A DNA stretch of 64,000 nucleotides from Niallia sp. Man26. Its GTDB lineage: Bacteria; Bacillota; Bacilli; Bacillales; Cytobacillaceae. A model generated the notes under the pieces. It ran no database searches, was not told the DNA's origin, and saw only the letters and a program-made list of their open reading frames with translations. Position numbers and translations under genes: made by a program. Location of the stretch: positions 868,001 through 932,000 of the forward strand of contig NZ_CP095744.1 in assembly GCF_022049065.2 (NCBI RefSeq), read 5' to 3'. Positions 16,614 to 25,478 of this stretch are shown piece by piece (position 1 is the first letter of the stretch; each line of letters opens with the position of its first letter).

Positions 16614-17378
16614 ATGACAGGGAAAGAACAATTTACGATTGGGGAATTTTCAGCTAAAACTGGCATATCAGTGCGCACCTTGCATTATTATGATGAAATA
16701 GGCTTATTAAAGCCAGAAAAGCATGCGATATCTGGTCATCGTATTTACAAAATACAGGATATTATAACCCTACAAAAAATAATAAGCTTAAAATTTTTAG
16801 GGTACAGTCTTGAGAAAGCAGCAAGTTTATTAGATGAATCCAGCTTTACGGTGAGCTTGAATGAAACTTTGCAGTTACATCTTCAAGCATTGGAAGAAGA
16901 AAAAGAAAAACTTGAATTGTCTATTAAAGCAATAAAAAGGATTGCTGCTCTGCTTAAACAAGAGGATGAGGTTGACAGCAGCTTATTATTTACTCTAATT
17001 CAAGCAATCCAAATAGAAAACCGCCAAAAAGAATGGATGGAAAAGAACCAGTTAGCTGAAATAGGCGAAAGCCTGTTTCAAAAATCAGAGAAAGAAACAG
17101 CAGACTTAGATAAAAGCTTTATCCAAATGGCAAAAGATTTAAAGGAACTTTATGGAAGACCTGTAGATGATCCTCAAGTGCAACAAATGGTTGCCGCTTA
17201 TTTACAATCATCTTTTGCTTTTATTGGGGAGGATGTCATAGAAAAGCTAGCTGAAGTTGACCTTGAAAGCATCAATATTGATGAGTTGGAGGAGATGGCG
17301 CCTTCCCCTTTTACCGAAGCAGAAGAGAAGTGGCTGCACGAAGCGATAATATATAGTATGGCAGGTGGTAACAGTTAA
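16614..17378 (+). CDS. MerR-family regulator with TipAS-like C-terminal domain
   Basis: 254 aa, ATG 16614 after GGGAGGTATGTAA. Residues 1-75 are a MerR winged helix (FTIGEFSAKTGISVRTLHYY, then GHRIYKIQDIITLQKI). A dimerisation coiled coil follows (LQALEEEKEKLELSIKAIKR). The ~120-residue C-terminus resembles the TipAS antibiotic-binding domain (KELYGRPVDDPQVQQMVAAY). Such proteins sense hydrophobic ligands and activate their own promoters. It is a single-gene unit ended by a clear terminator. Ligand unknown. Confidence 0.8.
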   Translation: MTGKEQFTIGEFSAKTGISVRTLHYYDEIGLLKPEKHAISGHRIYKIQDIITLQKIISLKFLGYSLEKAASLLDESSFTVSLNETLQLHLQALEEEKEKLELSIKAIKRIAALLKQEDEVDSSLLFTLIQAIQIENRQKEWMEKNQLAEIGESLFQKSEKETADLDKSFIQMAKDLKELYGRPVDDPQVQQMVAAYLQSSFAFIGEDVIEKLAEVDLESINIDELEEMAPSPFTEAEEKWLHEAIIYSMAGGNS

Positions 17379-17397
17379 AGAGGAATTCTCCTTAGCG

Positions 17398-17430
17398 AAA
17401 AACAGTGGGGTTTTAATCCCACTGTTTTTT
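17398..17430. terminator. Bidirectional terminator
   Basis: AAAAACAGTGGG pairs with CCCACTGTTTTT across an 8-nt loop, between the convergent MerR and HesB-like genes. Confidence 0.85.
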
Positions 17431-17749
17431 AGGCTTGCACTTTATTCTTTACATCTAATCTAAAAGTATAAATTTGGCTGGCACCTACTAAGCGAAAACC
17501 TTGACCTTCTACATAATCAACCTTTAAATCCTCATTGATATGACTTATCGTCATCTTATCTAAATAAAGAACAACGCCATTATCCTCAAATTTTGTATCT
17601 TCGTCTTTCTCATGATCAATCGCAAGATCATAATTGTATGTGTAGCTGCAACCTCCGCTAAAAATGCTTGTTAATTTAAATGCTGCACCTTCTGGCTGGT
17701 CATACGCGCGCAATTTTGCTGCAGCATTATCTGTAATGGTAACCTTCAT
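17429..17749 (-). CDS. HesB/IscA-like iron-sulfur cluster biosynthesis family protein
   Basis: 106 aa from ATG 17749 (AAGGAGCG upstream; a longer frame from 17776 lacks one). It begins MKVTITDNAAAKLRAYDQPE, and the core FSGGCSYTYNYDLAID and GVVLYLDKMTISHI matches the HesB-like (YqkB/YneR) fold. Only one Cys is visible, and the C-terminal Cys-X-Cys of true A-type Fe-S carriers is absent, so it probably belongs to the small Bacillus subgroup of uncertain function rather than being an Fe-S scaffold. Confidence 0.75.
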   Translation of the reverse strand: MKVTITDNAAAKLRAYDQPEGAAFKLTSIFSGGCSYTYNYDLAIDHEKDEDTKFEDNGVVLYLDKMTISHINEDLKVDYVEGQGFRLVGASQIYTFRLDVKNKVQA

Positions 17750-17951
17750 AGAAATCGCTCCTTCATAGAGAAACAAGTAATTGTATACAGTGTTAATTAT
17801 AGTATGAAAGGATTGCTTAATAAAATATTCTGCCTTTAGCTGCTCTTTTTAATCTTCCCCATACAAAGATACTAAAACATGGAGATATAGGTGACCGGTA
17901 AAACTATGATATGCTTAACTCAATGTAATTTATGATGGAAAGGAATACAAT

Positions 17952-18917
17952 ATGAAAACAACAGTCACTGATTTATTAAATATTAAATATCCGATTATTC
18001 AAGGCGGTTTGGCATACTTAGGAAATGCAGAGCTTGCTGCAGCAGTATCAAATGCTGGCGGTCTTGGTCAAATAACGGCCATGACTTTATTTACGCCAGA
18101 GAGATTGCAGGAGGAAATTCAAAAGGTACGAAGCATGACGGATAAACCCTTTGGAGTCAATTTTGCAATTGGATCCTATAATGGAGCATATATGGAGCTT
18201 CTTGAGACAGCAATTAAGGAAAAAGTAGAGATTATTTCTATCACCGGAGGCAATCCACAGCCTATTTTAGACCGCATTAAAGGGGAAAATATTCAGTCGC
18301 TAGTACTAGTATCGACTGTCAGACAAGCAAAGAAAGCAGAGCAGCTTGGTGCCTCTGCTGTCATAGCAGTTGGTCAGGAAGGTGGAGGGCATATAGGCAA
18401 GGATAATATTGGCACAATGGTTCTCATACCGCGGGTTGCTGAATCTGTGTCTATTCCTGTCATCGCAAGCGGAGGAATAGGAGACGGTCGAGGATTCTTA
18501 GCTGCTTTAGCATTGGGAGCACAAGGAATTGAGATGGGTACGCGTTTTATTGCGACTGCAGAATGTGTTGATGCAGTGAAATCTTATAAGGATGCCCTTG
18601 TGGCAGGAACGGAAATGGATACCGTTGTTATAAAACGAACCTTTGGGACTCCTGGAAGGGTGCTGAAATCTGACTATACACAGAATATCATAGAAAGGGA
18701 AAAGCAAGGGGCTGCTTATGAAGAGTTAAAGGATACTATCAGCGGGAAAGCTAATTTGAAGTTTATATATGAGAGCGATCCAGTAAATGGATTTGCCTGG
18801 GCTGGCCAAGTAATCGGCTTGATTCATCATGTGCCGACAGTCAAGGAATTGATCCATACAATGGTGGAAGACGCAACAGCAGGAACAGAACGTTTGCAAA
18901 GTTTATTTAAGCAGTAA
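17952..18917 (+). CDS. Nitronate monooxygenase / 2-nitropropane dioxygenase family (FabK-like) FMN enzyme
   Basis: 321 aa TIM barrel starting MKTTVTDLLNIKYPIIQGGL. IPVIASGGIGDGRGFLAALA and GAQGIEMGTRFIATAE are the FMN phosphate-binding signatures of the NMO/FabK family. NMO oxidises alkyl nitronates, while FabK reduces enoyl-ACP; the two are hard to separate by eye, and this isolated gene outside a fab cluster favours NMO. AAGGAATACAAT precedes the ATG. It converges on an SDR gene. Confidence 0.8.
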   Translation: MKTTVTDLLNIKYPIIQGGLAYLGNAELAAAVSNAGGLGQITAMTLFTPERLQEEIQKVRSMTDKPFGVNFAIGSYNGAYMELLETAIKEKVEIISITGGNPQPILDRIKGENIQSLVLVSTVRQAKKAEQLGASAVIAVGQEGGGHIGKDNIGTMVLIPRVAESVSIPVIASGGIGDGRGFLAALALGAQGIEMGTRFIATAECVDAVKSYKDALVAGTEMDTVVIKRTFGTPGRVLKSDYTQNIIEREKQGAAYEELKDTISGKANLKFIYESDPVNGFAWAGQVIGLIHHVPTVKELIHTMVEDATAGTERLQSLFKQ

Positions 18918-18936
18918 AGGAATCGTAGCAAAAGAT

Positions 18937-18964
18937 AAGGAGATGCCGGTGTGGCATCCCTTCT
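18937..18964. terminator. Bidirectional terminator
   Basis: AAGGAGATGCC and GGCATCCCTT form a stem with a 5-nt loop and one bulge between two convergent genes. Confidence 0.65.
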
Positions 18965-18973
18965 TTACTTTAA

Positions 18974-19744
18974 TTAAGCTGAAGTAGCACCTTGTCCACC
19001 ATCTATTCGGTAATAAGTACCGGAAATAAAGGATGCTTCTTCAGAAGCCAGGAATGCCATTAAGTTAGCAATTTCTTCTGCTGTTGCATAGCGGTTCATT
19101 GGAACAGAAGCTTCAAATTGCTCTTTAGCATTCCCCTCATTGCCAGGCATTGCATTAGTTTCAATAGAGCGCATCATTTGGGTATCAACTCCAGAAGGAG
19201 CTACTGCATTTACGCGCACATTATATGGAGCACCCTCAAGCGCTGCTGTTTTTGTTAAGCCAATTACCCCGTGTTTAGACGCAACGTACAGACCCATACC
19301 TGGAGCTCCAAGAAGCCCGCCGTTTGAAGCTGTATTTACGATAGCTCCGCTTTTTTGTTCATTCATCACTTTTAGCACATATTTAAGGCCATAAAATACA
19401 CCTTTTAAATTAACATTAATAACAGCATCGAAGTTCTCTGATGTTTGATCCACCAAGTTAGCAAACTTGCCATTGATACCAGCATTATTAATGAAAACAT
19501 CAATTCGTCCGAAATGATCCTTCGTCGCTTCAACAAAGTTTTTCACATCTTCTTCAATCGCAACATTACCTTCTAAAAGCAGGATATCTTCGCTACTAAT
19601 CTCTGCAGCTACATTTGCAAGGCTTTCTTTTTTTAGGTCAACTAATGCAAGTTTTGCTCCTTCAGCGGCAAACTTCTTAGCTGCAGCAATACCGATTCCG
19701 CCAGCAGCCCCTGTTATTAAAACTACTTTTTCAGAAAAATTCAT
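18974..19744 (-). CDS. SDR-family NAD(P)-dependent oxidoreductase
   Basis: 256 aa classical short-chain dehydrogenase. The cofactor motif TGAAGGIG is near residue 12, Asp 37 (ALVDLKKES) suggests NAD(H), NNAG lies near 87, the catalytic Ser is in NTASNGG near 140, and the YVASK catalytic pair is near 154-158. The C-terminus FISGTYYRIDGGQGA is typical. Substrate unknown. It stands alone with GGAGGGAATTGGG before the ATG, and is divergent from the MarR-tyrS unit. Confidence 0.85.
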   Translation of the reverse strand: MNFSEKVVLITGAAGGIGIAAAKKFAAEGAKLALVDLKKESLANVAAEISSEDILLLEGNVAIEEDVKNFVEATKDHFGRIDVFINNAGINGKFANLVDQTSENFDAVINVNLKGVFYGLKYVLKVMNEQKSGAIVNTASNGGLLGAPGMGLYVASKHGVIGLTKTAALEGAPYNVRVNAVAPSGVDTQMMRSIETNAMPGNEGNAKEQFEASVPMNRYATAEEIANLMAFLASEEASFISGTYYRIDGGQGATSA

Positions 19745-19958
19745 CCCAATTCCCTCCTGTATTAAAAAAAGGTTATTTTTAATAACCTATATTTCATTAT
19801 AAAGCTTTTCGGGTTACTAATCATTAATTTTGCCTGAAACATAAAAATATATTGCATTCAATTTATATATTTGATAATATCGTTTCAAAGCTAATGATTT
19901 TGAAAATTTATAAGAGAAGAGGTGGTTCGGTATATACTCATTTGATGATAAAGGGGAA

Positions 19959-20444
19959 TTGCTACCTGAAGAAGTGGACACCATCAATCGAATCACTAAA
20001 ATTCCGATTGAGTCTTTAAATCTTGATGCAATTGCTGTTGTTACTAATATTTACCGAGTTGCACAAGGATTAAAAAATAAGATGGAGCAGCAAGTTCTGT
20101 CTGAATATGGTCTTTCTTGGACAGCGTTTTCCATGCTTTATGATTTATGGGTATGGGAGTCCATTGAGACAAAGAAACTAGCTGAATCAAACGGCGTTTC
20201 GAAAGCCACAATCAGCAATATTACAAAAACATTGGAAAAAAAAGAGTATTGTTATAGGAAAAATGACATCAGAGATAGAAGAATTACTTATGTGGCAATC
20301 ACAGACAAGGGAAAGCAAGTAATGGAGGAGCTTTATCCACGCTTTCATGTTGGTGAAGTAGACATTGTTGCACATATGTCAATAGAAGAGCAAAAAAACA
20401 TGTCAAGTTTACTTCGTAACGTAATCCGTAAAAATAATTTTTAA
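19959..20444 (+). CDS. MarR-family transcriptional regulator (YwaE-like)
   Basis: At least 161 aa with a MarR winged helix (LSWTAFSMLYDLWVWESIET, GVSKATISNITKTLEKKEY, DIRDRRITYVAITDKGKQ). The start is uncertain: TTG 19959 has a purine-rich tract too close to it, whereas AGAGGTGG at 19918-19925 ideally serves an ATA codon at 19932, giving nine more residues (…YSFDDKGEL). It directly precedes a Tyr T-box and tyrosyl-tRNA synthetase. The same MarR-then-tyrZ order occurs in Bacillus subtilis (ywaE-tyrZ), which supports orthology. Confidence 0.8.
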   Translation: MLPEEVDTINRITKIPIESLNLDAIAVVTNIYRVAQGLKNKMEQQVLSEYGLSWTAFSMLYDLWVWESIETKKLAESNGVSKATISNITKTLEKKEYCYRKNDIRDRRITYVAITDKGKQVMEELYPRFHVGEVDIVAHMSIEEQKNMSSLLRNVIRKNNF

Positions 20445-20454
20445 TATGGAAAAA

Positions 20455-20690
20455 GCAATGAAAGGAAACCTAGTAGTAGTTATCTCCCTGTTTTAAGAGA
20501 GTCGGTGGCTGGTGCGAATCGACACATAGATAACACGAATTACATTCCTGGAGCTGTCTTTGTGAAAGCAAAGAACGGGCGATCCGTTAATCGTTTAAGT
20601 GGAAGGACGAAGAAGTTCTTCAATAAGGGTGGTACCGCGTGCAAGAAACCACGTCCCTTTTTTGGGATGTGGTTTTTTTATATTTTCATT
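20455..20690 (+). promoter_or_regulatory. T-box riboswitch (tyrosine)
   Basis: The conserved T-box core AAGGGTGGTACCGCG lies at 20626-20640. A Tyr specifier codon TAC is at 20541-20543 in a CGAATTACATT specifier loop. The terminator stem AAACCACGTCCC / GGGATGTGGTTT with a T-run (20646-20680) precedes the tyrS start. Uncharged tRNA-Tyr would stabilise the antiterminator and switch on tyrS. Confidence 0.92.
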
Positions 20691-20704
20691 TAGGAGGAAT
20701 CATG

Positions 20705-21955
20705 ATGAAAAAGTTGATAGAGCAACTGACAGAAGGACAACGAAATGAAGTGAAGCGGCAAATGGCAATATACAGCCAAGGGGTGCAAGAGATAATCCCA
20801 ACAGAAGAGCTGGAAAGTAAGATAGCAAGGTCAATCATGGAAAATAGACCGCTGAAAATAAAATTAGGATTGGACCCATCTGCTCCTGATGTACATTTAG
20901 GACATACAGTCGTCCTTAATAAAATGAGACAATTTCAGGAAAATGGTCATACCATCCAGCTAATTATTGGTGACTTTACTGGTAAGATCGGTGATCCTAC
21001 AGGGAAGTCGATTGCTAGAAAACAACTGACTGATGAAGAGGTCAAGCATAATGCCAAAACATACTTTGAGCAATTTGCTAAGGTTATTGATATGGATAAG
21101 GTTGAATTGCATTACAACTCAGCATGGCTTTCTAAGCTGGACTTTGAAGATGTAATACAATTAGCAGGAAAAATTACGGTGGCAAGATTGCTGGAAAGAG
21201 ATGATTTCGAAGAAAGAATGGCATTTAATAAACCTATCTCCTTGCATGAGTTCTTCTACCCGTTAATGCAAGGCTATGATTCTGTTATGTTGGAATGTGA
21301 TATTGAGCTGGGCGGAACAGATCAGCATTTCAATATTTTAATGGGAAGGCATTTTCAAGAGAAGTTTGGGAAGGAAAAGCAAGTGGCGTTACTGATGCCA
21401 TTATTAGAGGGGCTCGATGGTGTTGAAAAGATGTCCAAATCAAAGAAAAACTACATTGGCATTGACGAAAGCCCGACGGAAATGTACGGTAAAGCGATGT
21501 CCATCCCAGATGGATTAATGAGTAAATACTTTGAATTGATAACAGATTTCAAACCCGAAGAAATGAAAGAAATAAAAGGTCAGTTAGAGTCAGGCAGCCT
21601 TCACCCGAGAGATGCGAAAATGCTCCTAGCTAAAACAATTGTCAGGATGTACCATGGTGCTAACACAGCTGAAAAAGCAGAGCAGCACTTCATATCCGTC
21701 TTCCAGCAGGGCGCTATGCCGGAAGATATCCCAACTATTACATGGGATGGAGAATCTAAAGTTCCACTGATTGACCTGCTCGTGAAACTTCAATTATTAA
21801 GCTCTAAAAGCGAAGCACGAAGAATGATTGAAAATAGAGGAGTCAAGCTGAACAATATTAAGGCAGAAGATACAAAACTTGAAGTAACCGTCAGCGCTGG
21901 TTTAATCGTTCAAGTCGGCAAACGTAAATTTGTGAAAATAATTACTGGTGAGTAA
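20705..21955 (+). CDS. tyrS: Tyrosyl-tRNA synthetase (TyrZ-type)
   Basis: About 416 aa from ATG 20705 (AGGAGG 7 bases upstream; ATG 20702 also possible). Class I synthetase: the HIGH-like motif is in [17 protein letters not shown] near residue 55, KMSKS is in [13 protein letters not shown] near 240, and a C-terminal S4 RNA-binding domain starts at [20 protein letters not shown]. The HLGHT form and length match the TyrZ subgroup, the second TyrRS of Bacilli, so another copy may exist elsewhere in the genome. Controlled by the upstream T-box; a terminator follows. Confidence 0.92.
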   Translation: MKKLIEQLTEGQRNEVKRQMAIYSQGVQEIIPTEELESKIARSIMENRPLKIKLGLDPSAPDVHLGHTVVLNKMRQFQENGHTIQLIIGDFTGKIGDPTGKSIARKQLTDEEVKHNAKTYFEQFAKVIDMDKVELHYNSAWLSKLDFEDVIQLAGKITVARLLERDDFEERMAFNKPISLHEFFYPLMQGYDSVMLECDIELGGTDQHFNILMGRHFQEKFGKEKQVALLMPLLEGLDGVEKMSKSKKNYIGIDESPTEMYGKAMSIPDGLMSKYFELITDFKPEEMKEIKGQLESGSLHPRDAKMLLAKTIVRMYHGANTAEKAEQHFISVFQQGAMPEDIPTITWDGESKVPLIDLLVKLQLLSSKSEARRMIENRGVKLNNIKAEDTKLEVTVSAGLIVQVGKRKFVKIITGE

Positions 21956-21957
21956 CA

Positions 21958-21989
21958 GAAAAAGGTGCGATTTCAAATCGCGCCTTTTA
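21958..21989 (+). terminator. Terminator of tyrS
   Basis: AAAAAGGTGCGATTT pairs with AAATCGCGCCTTTT (one G-T pair), followed by T-rich DNA. Confidence 0.8.
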
Positions 21990-22060
21990 ATATTTTTCCA
22001 TATGTAACAATTAATGGTTTCTGTAAGTCTAATGTAATAGAAAGAAATGGAGGGCTTATT

Positions 22061-22462
22061 ATGAGAAAGATATGGTTTTTGTTATTAGTATTCGTAATTG
22101 TCTCACTAACAGGGTGTCAAAAAGAAACGGATGGATTAGCTATTCAATGGGATAATAGTGACTTAACCATTACAGTTTCGGAGCTTGCTGATAGCAAAAA
22201 CTTACTTCTTATCAAGGACCAAGATTCCTTGCAAGACTTTCAAGCTATCTTTTCTCACGCCATTAAAAAGGACGGCATTGTTAATTTAACATCAGCAGAA
22301 TACCGCATTAATATAAAAGCAAATGATCAAACTGCAAATGTTTATGTTTGGGTTGGTGAAAAAGGGCAACAAAGCACATTAATGAAGGAAGGAGACTCCC
22401 ATACGATTTATATTGTCTCAGAAAAATGGACAAACTTATTGTCCCAGCTAATAATGTTTTAA
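22061..22462 (+). CDS. Small lipoprotein, function unknown
   Basis: 133 aa from ATG 22061 with GGAGGGC upstream; a longer open frame to 21965 overlaps the tyrS terminator. A lipoprotein signal is clear: MRKIW, a hydrophobic stretch, then the lipobox LTGC with Cys 20. The mature part (about 114 aa) is mixed alpha/beta and has no family I recognise. Probably attached to the outer face of the membrane. Confidence 0.75.
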   Translation: MRKIWFLLLVFVIVSLTGCQKETDGLAIQWDNSDLTITVSELADSKNLLLIKDQDSLQDFQAIFSHAIKKDGIVNLTSAEYRINIKANDQTANVYVWVGEKGQQSTLMKEGDSHTIYIVSEKWTNLLSQLIMF

Positions 22463-22526
22463 ATGAGACTAAAGGGGGAAAACATAGAAAATACCTTTGA
22501 CTTACGGTATATTTAAATGTATTCTA

Positions 22527-22548
22527 TATATGAATATATGTTCATATA
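22527..22548. promoter_or_regulatory. ArsR/SmtB-type (CzrA-like) operator upstream of the metal exporter
   Basis: TATATGAA-N6-TTCATATA is a perfect 8-bp inverted repeat of the sort bound by CzrA/SmtB repressors, about 70 bp before the CDF gene. No ArsR-type gene is in the window, so the repressor would be encoded elsewhere. Confidence 0.6.
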
Positions 22549-22619
22549 AACAATATTAAAATAAAATGCTTATGTAAAAACAATTTAGCGGCATAATGTA
22601 GCTTAAGGGGGAATGAAAA

Positions 22620-23567
22620 ATGGGACATAACCATAGTCATGGACACGCTCACAATTCGAATAAAAAAGTGTTGTTAATATCTTTTATCATTATTACGAGT
22701 TACATGATTATTGAAGCAGTCGGCGGCTTTCTTACAAACAGTCTTGCCTTGTTATCAGATGCTGGACATATGTTAAGTGATTCAGTTTCATTAGTAATTG
22801 CGCTTCTTGCTTTTCAATTAGGAGAGAAAACAGCAAGCTACAGCAACACATATGGGTTTAGGCGGTTTGAAATAATTGCGGCCATGATAAATGGTGCTAC
22901 CTTGATGCTTATTTCCCTTTATATTATATACGAGGCTATCATTCGTTTTGCTAATCCACCGGAAGTTGCAACAACTGGAATGCTCCTTATCAGCATTATT
23001 GGATTGCTGGTCAATCTGGTCGTAGCTTGGATCATGTTTCGCGGCGGAGATACCGAACATAACTTAAATATGAGAGGAGCTTTCCTGCATGTGATAAGTG
23101 ACATGCTGGGCAGTGTCGGGGCGATAATAGCAGCCATTTTAATGATGGTGTTTGGATGGGGCTGGGCTGATCCCCTTGCAAGTGTCATCGTAGCAGTCTT
23201 GATTCTAAGAAGCGGTTACTTTGTGTTGAAGGATGCCCTTCATGTATTAATGGAGGGGACACCAAAGTCGGTAAATGTTGAGGAACTTATTAAAGATATA
23301 GAAAAAACAGAAGGTATTCAAGGCATTCATGACTTGCATATATGGTCGATTACCAGTGAAATGCATGCGTTGTCCTGTCATGCTGTTGTAGACAGTCAGC
23401 TTACGGTAGCGGAAAGTGAAGCGATTTTACGCAATATTGAACATGAACTGGAACATAAGGGGATTTCTCATGTGACAATCCAATTAGAAACTGCGTCTCA
23501 CCGTCATGATAATGCTATCCTTTGTCAGGCTAAAAATAAGCCGCTTCATGTTCATCACCATCATTGA
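22620..23567 (+). CDS. czcD: Cation diffusion facilitator (CzcD-type Zn/Co/Cd exporter)
   Basis: 315 aa. A His-rich N-terminus (MGHNHSHGHAHN) is followed by six membrane helices. The metal-site motifs are SLALLSDAGHMLSDSVSL in TM2 (HxxxD) and HVISDMLGSVGAI in TM5 (HxxxD). The cytoplasmic C-terminal domain ends in a His-rich tail, HVHHHH. Such proteins export Zn2+, Co2+ or Cd2+ in exchange for protons. RBS AAGGGGGAATG. Single gene with its own operator and terminator. Confidence 0.9.
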   Translation: MGHNHSHGHAHNSNKKVLLISFIIITSYMIIEAVGGFLTNSLALLSDAGHMLSDSVSLVIALLAFQLGEKTASYSNTYGFRRFEIIAAMINGATLMLISLYIIYEAIIRFANPPEVATTGMLLISIIGLLVNLVVAWIMFRGGDTEHNLNMRGAFLHVISDMLGSVGAIIAAILMMVFGWGWADPLASVIVAVLILRSGYFVLKDALHVLMEGTPKSVNVEELIKDIEKTEGIQGIHDLHIWSITSEMHALSCHAVVDSQLTVAESEAILRNIEHELEHKGISHVTIQLETASHRHDNAILCQAKNKPLHVHHHH

Positions 23568-23582
23568 GTTATGCTAAAAAGC

Positions 23583-23613
23583 AGTAAAACTCACCATTTG
23601 GTGAGTTTTACTT
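23583..23613. terminator. Bidirectional terminator
   Basis: AGTAAAACTCACC and GGTGAGTTTTACT form a 13-bp stem between the convergent czcD and malic enzyme genes. Confidence 0.85.
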
Positions 23614-23617
23614 GTAA

Positions 23618-25039
23618 CTATTTACTAATCTTAGGGATTTTTCTTGCAACGCCTGTATCGACAGCAGCCTTAACGACAGCGTCACGTATTTTATCGACAA
23701 CAGTATTATTAAAAACAGAAGGAATAATGTAAGATTCATTTAATTCTTCATCTGAAACCGTTGAAGCAATTGCTTCAGCAGCTGCTAATTTCATCGCTTC
23801 ATTTATTTCACTTGCCCGGCAATCCAATGCTCCGCGGAAAATACCAGGGAAGCATAATACATTATTAATTTGGTTTGGATAATCCGAGCGGCCTGTCGCC
23901 ATCACTCTTACATAAGGAGCTGCTATATCAGGATCAATTTCAGGGATTGGGTTGGCCATTGCGAAAACGATGGCATCATTGGCCATTTTTTGGACATCTT
24001 CGGCTTTTAAAGCCCTAGGTGCAGAAACTCCGATAAAAACATCTGCACCTCCGATAACATCTGACAGGCTGCCTTGAAGGTTGTCAGGATTAGTCATTTC
24101 CGCATATGCTTGCCAATGGGAGTTTGTATAGCCTTCACCGCGGTAAATCGCACCATTGCGATCAACACCAATGATATTTTGCACACCTGCAGCTAGAAGA
24201 ATTTTTGTACAAGCTATTCCTGCTGCACCGATGCCATTGATGACAACTTTAATATCCTTTACATTTTTTTGCACAATTTTCAAGGCATTAAGTAAACCTG
24301 CATAGATAGCTACAGCTGTGCCATGCTGATCATCGTGGAAGACAGGAATATTAAGCTCTTTCTTTAAGCGTTGCTCTATTTCAAAGCAGCGAGGAGAAGC
24401 GATGTCTTCAAGATTTATCCCTCCAAATGTTGGGGAAAGAGCTTTGACAATCTGGATAATTTCTTCTGTGTCTTTCGTATCCAAGCAAATCGGAAATGCA
24501 TCGACATTTGCCAGCTGCTTGAATAACATTGCTTTACCTTCCATTACCGGCATTGCCGCTTCTGGTCCTATATCACCGAGACCAAGGACAGCTGTACCGT
24601 CTGTCACGATAGCGACCGTATTGCTTTTCATGGTGAGAGAATAAACCTTGCTGGGGTCAGCATGTATTGCTTCACTGACGGCAGCTACACCAGGTGTATA
24701 AACCCTTGACAAATCATCACGGTTTTTAATCCGCACTTTCGTTTTCATTTCAATTTTGCCACCTAAATGCAAAAGGAAGGTGCTGTCAGAGACGTTGACA
24801 ATATGAACTCCAGCCAATTCGGAAATCTTACTGACTACCTTTTGCCCGTGATCATTATTATGTACTCGCACTGTAATATCGCGAACTGTATTTGTTTTAC
24901 TGGAAGAGATGACGTCAAGACCGATAATATCTCCATCAGCATCTCCGATTACATTAACAATTTCTCCTAAAGAAATGATGCTAGTCTCTAACTGTATCCG
25001 AATAATAATGTTCATGCTTGCCCCGCTCGGTATAGACAT
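23618..25039 (-). CDS. NAD(P)-dependent malic enzyme with N-terminal ACT domain
   Basis: 473 aa from ATG 25039 (GGGAGTGG upstream; an ATG at 25054 overlaps this site). An ACT-like domain covers residues ~8-85 (IIIRIQLETSIISLGEIVNV). The malic enzyme core has SRVYTPGVAAVSEAI, VTDGTAVLGLGDIGPEAAMP and FHDDQHGTAVAIYAGL for substrate and metal binding, and the Rossmann motif VVINGIGAAGIACTKILLAAG. It decarboxylates malate to pyruvate. The ACT domain resembles the MleA-type malic/malolactic group. A cre-like site lies 270 bp upstream. Confidence 0.88.
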   Translation of the reverse strand: MSIPSGASMNIIIRIQLETSIISLGEIVNVIGDADGDIIGLDVISSSKTNTVRDITVRVHNNDHGQKVVSKISELAGVHIVNVSDSTFLLHLGGKIEMKTKVRIKNRDDLSRVYTPGVAAVSEAIHADPSKVYSLTMKSNTVAIVTDGTAVLGLGDIGPEAAMPVMEGKAMLFKQLANVDAFPICLDTKDTEEIIQIVKALSPTFGGINLEDIASPRCFEIEQRLKKELNIPVFHDDQHGTAVAIYAGLLNALKIVQKNVKDIKVVINGIGAAGIACTKILLAAGVQNIIGVDRNGAIYRGEGYTNSHWQAYAEMTNPDNLQGSLSDVIGGADVFIGVSAPRALKAEDVQKMANDAIVFAMANPIPEIDPDIAAPYVRVMATGRSDYPNQINNVLCFPGIFRGALDCRASEINEAMKLAAAEAIASTVSDEELNESYIIPSVFNNTVVDKIRDAVVKAAVDTGVARKIPKISK

Positions 25040-25061
25040 TTCATCCACTCCCATTAACAAT

Positions 25062-25426
25062 TATTAAGTATCTACATCATAAATAAATGGTAATAAACAT
25101 GGTTGTTATGATCAAAATGTTGGATACTGTATATCCAAACCTTAGATGAGGCAGGAAACCTCAGTAAAAGGCCTTAAGTTATATAATCATCTCCCTTCCT
25201 ATTCATTGTCCATTCTATGAAACAAGGCCTTCTTAGGAAGTGTTATAAAATGTCAGTGGGAAGGCAAAGAAGGGACGAGATTAACTGCTTTTCTTTTCAT
25301 TAAAATAATAATGTAAGCGCTTATAAAAAGCAATTGATATCCTAAAAAAGGAAGTATTTAAATGCTGCATTTAGGTATATGCTGCTTTTTGGCGCAATAT
25401 CCTGATTCCTTTTCCTTAAAAGTAAA
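25062..25426. other. Intergenic region containing a candidate cre site (25312-25325)
   Basis: TGTAAGCGCTTATA at 25312-25325 fits the CcpA operator consensus WTGNAANCGNWNNCW. It is upstream (minus strand) of the malic enzyme gene. A 48-codon frame at 25366 runs through a terminator and is not credited. Otherwise nothing is seen. Confidence 0.45.
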
Positions 25427-25461
25427 AACCAGCCTGTTCAACTTAACTAAACAGGCTGGTT
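25427..25461 (-). terminator. Terminator of the 25479-25970 gene
   Basis: AACCAGCCTGTT and AACAGGCTGGTT form a 12-bp stem with an 11-nt loop, followed on the minus strand by T-rich sequence. Confidence 0.8.
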
Positions 25462-25478
25462 GCTATGAAATCAATAGA

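Noticed and set aside
17429..17749. A-type Fe-S scaffold (IscA/SufA)
   Set aside because: Only one Cys is present; the conserved C-terminal Cys-X-Cys is missing.
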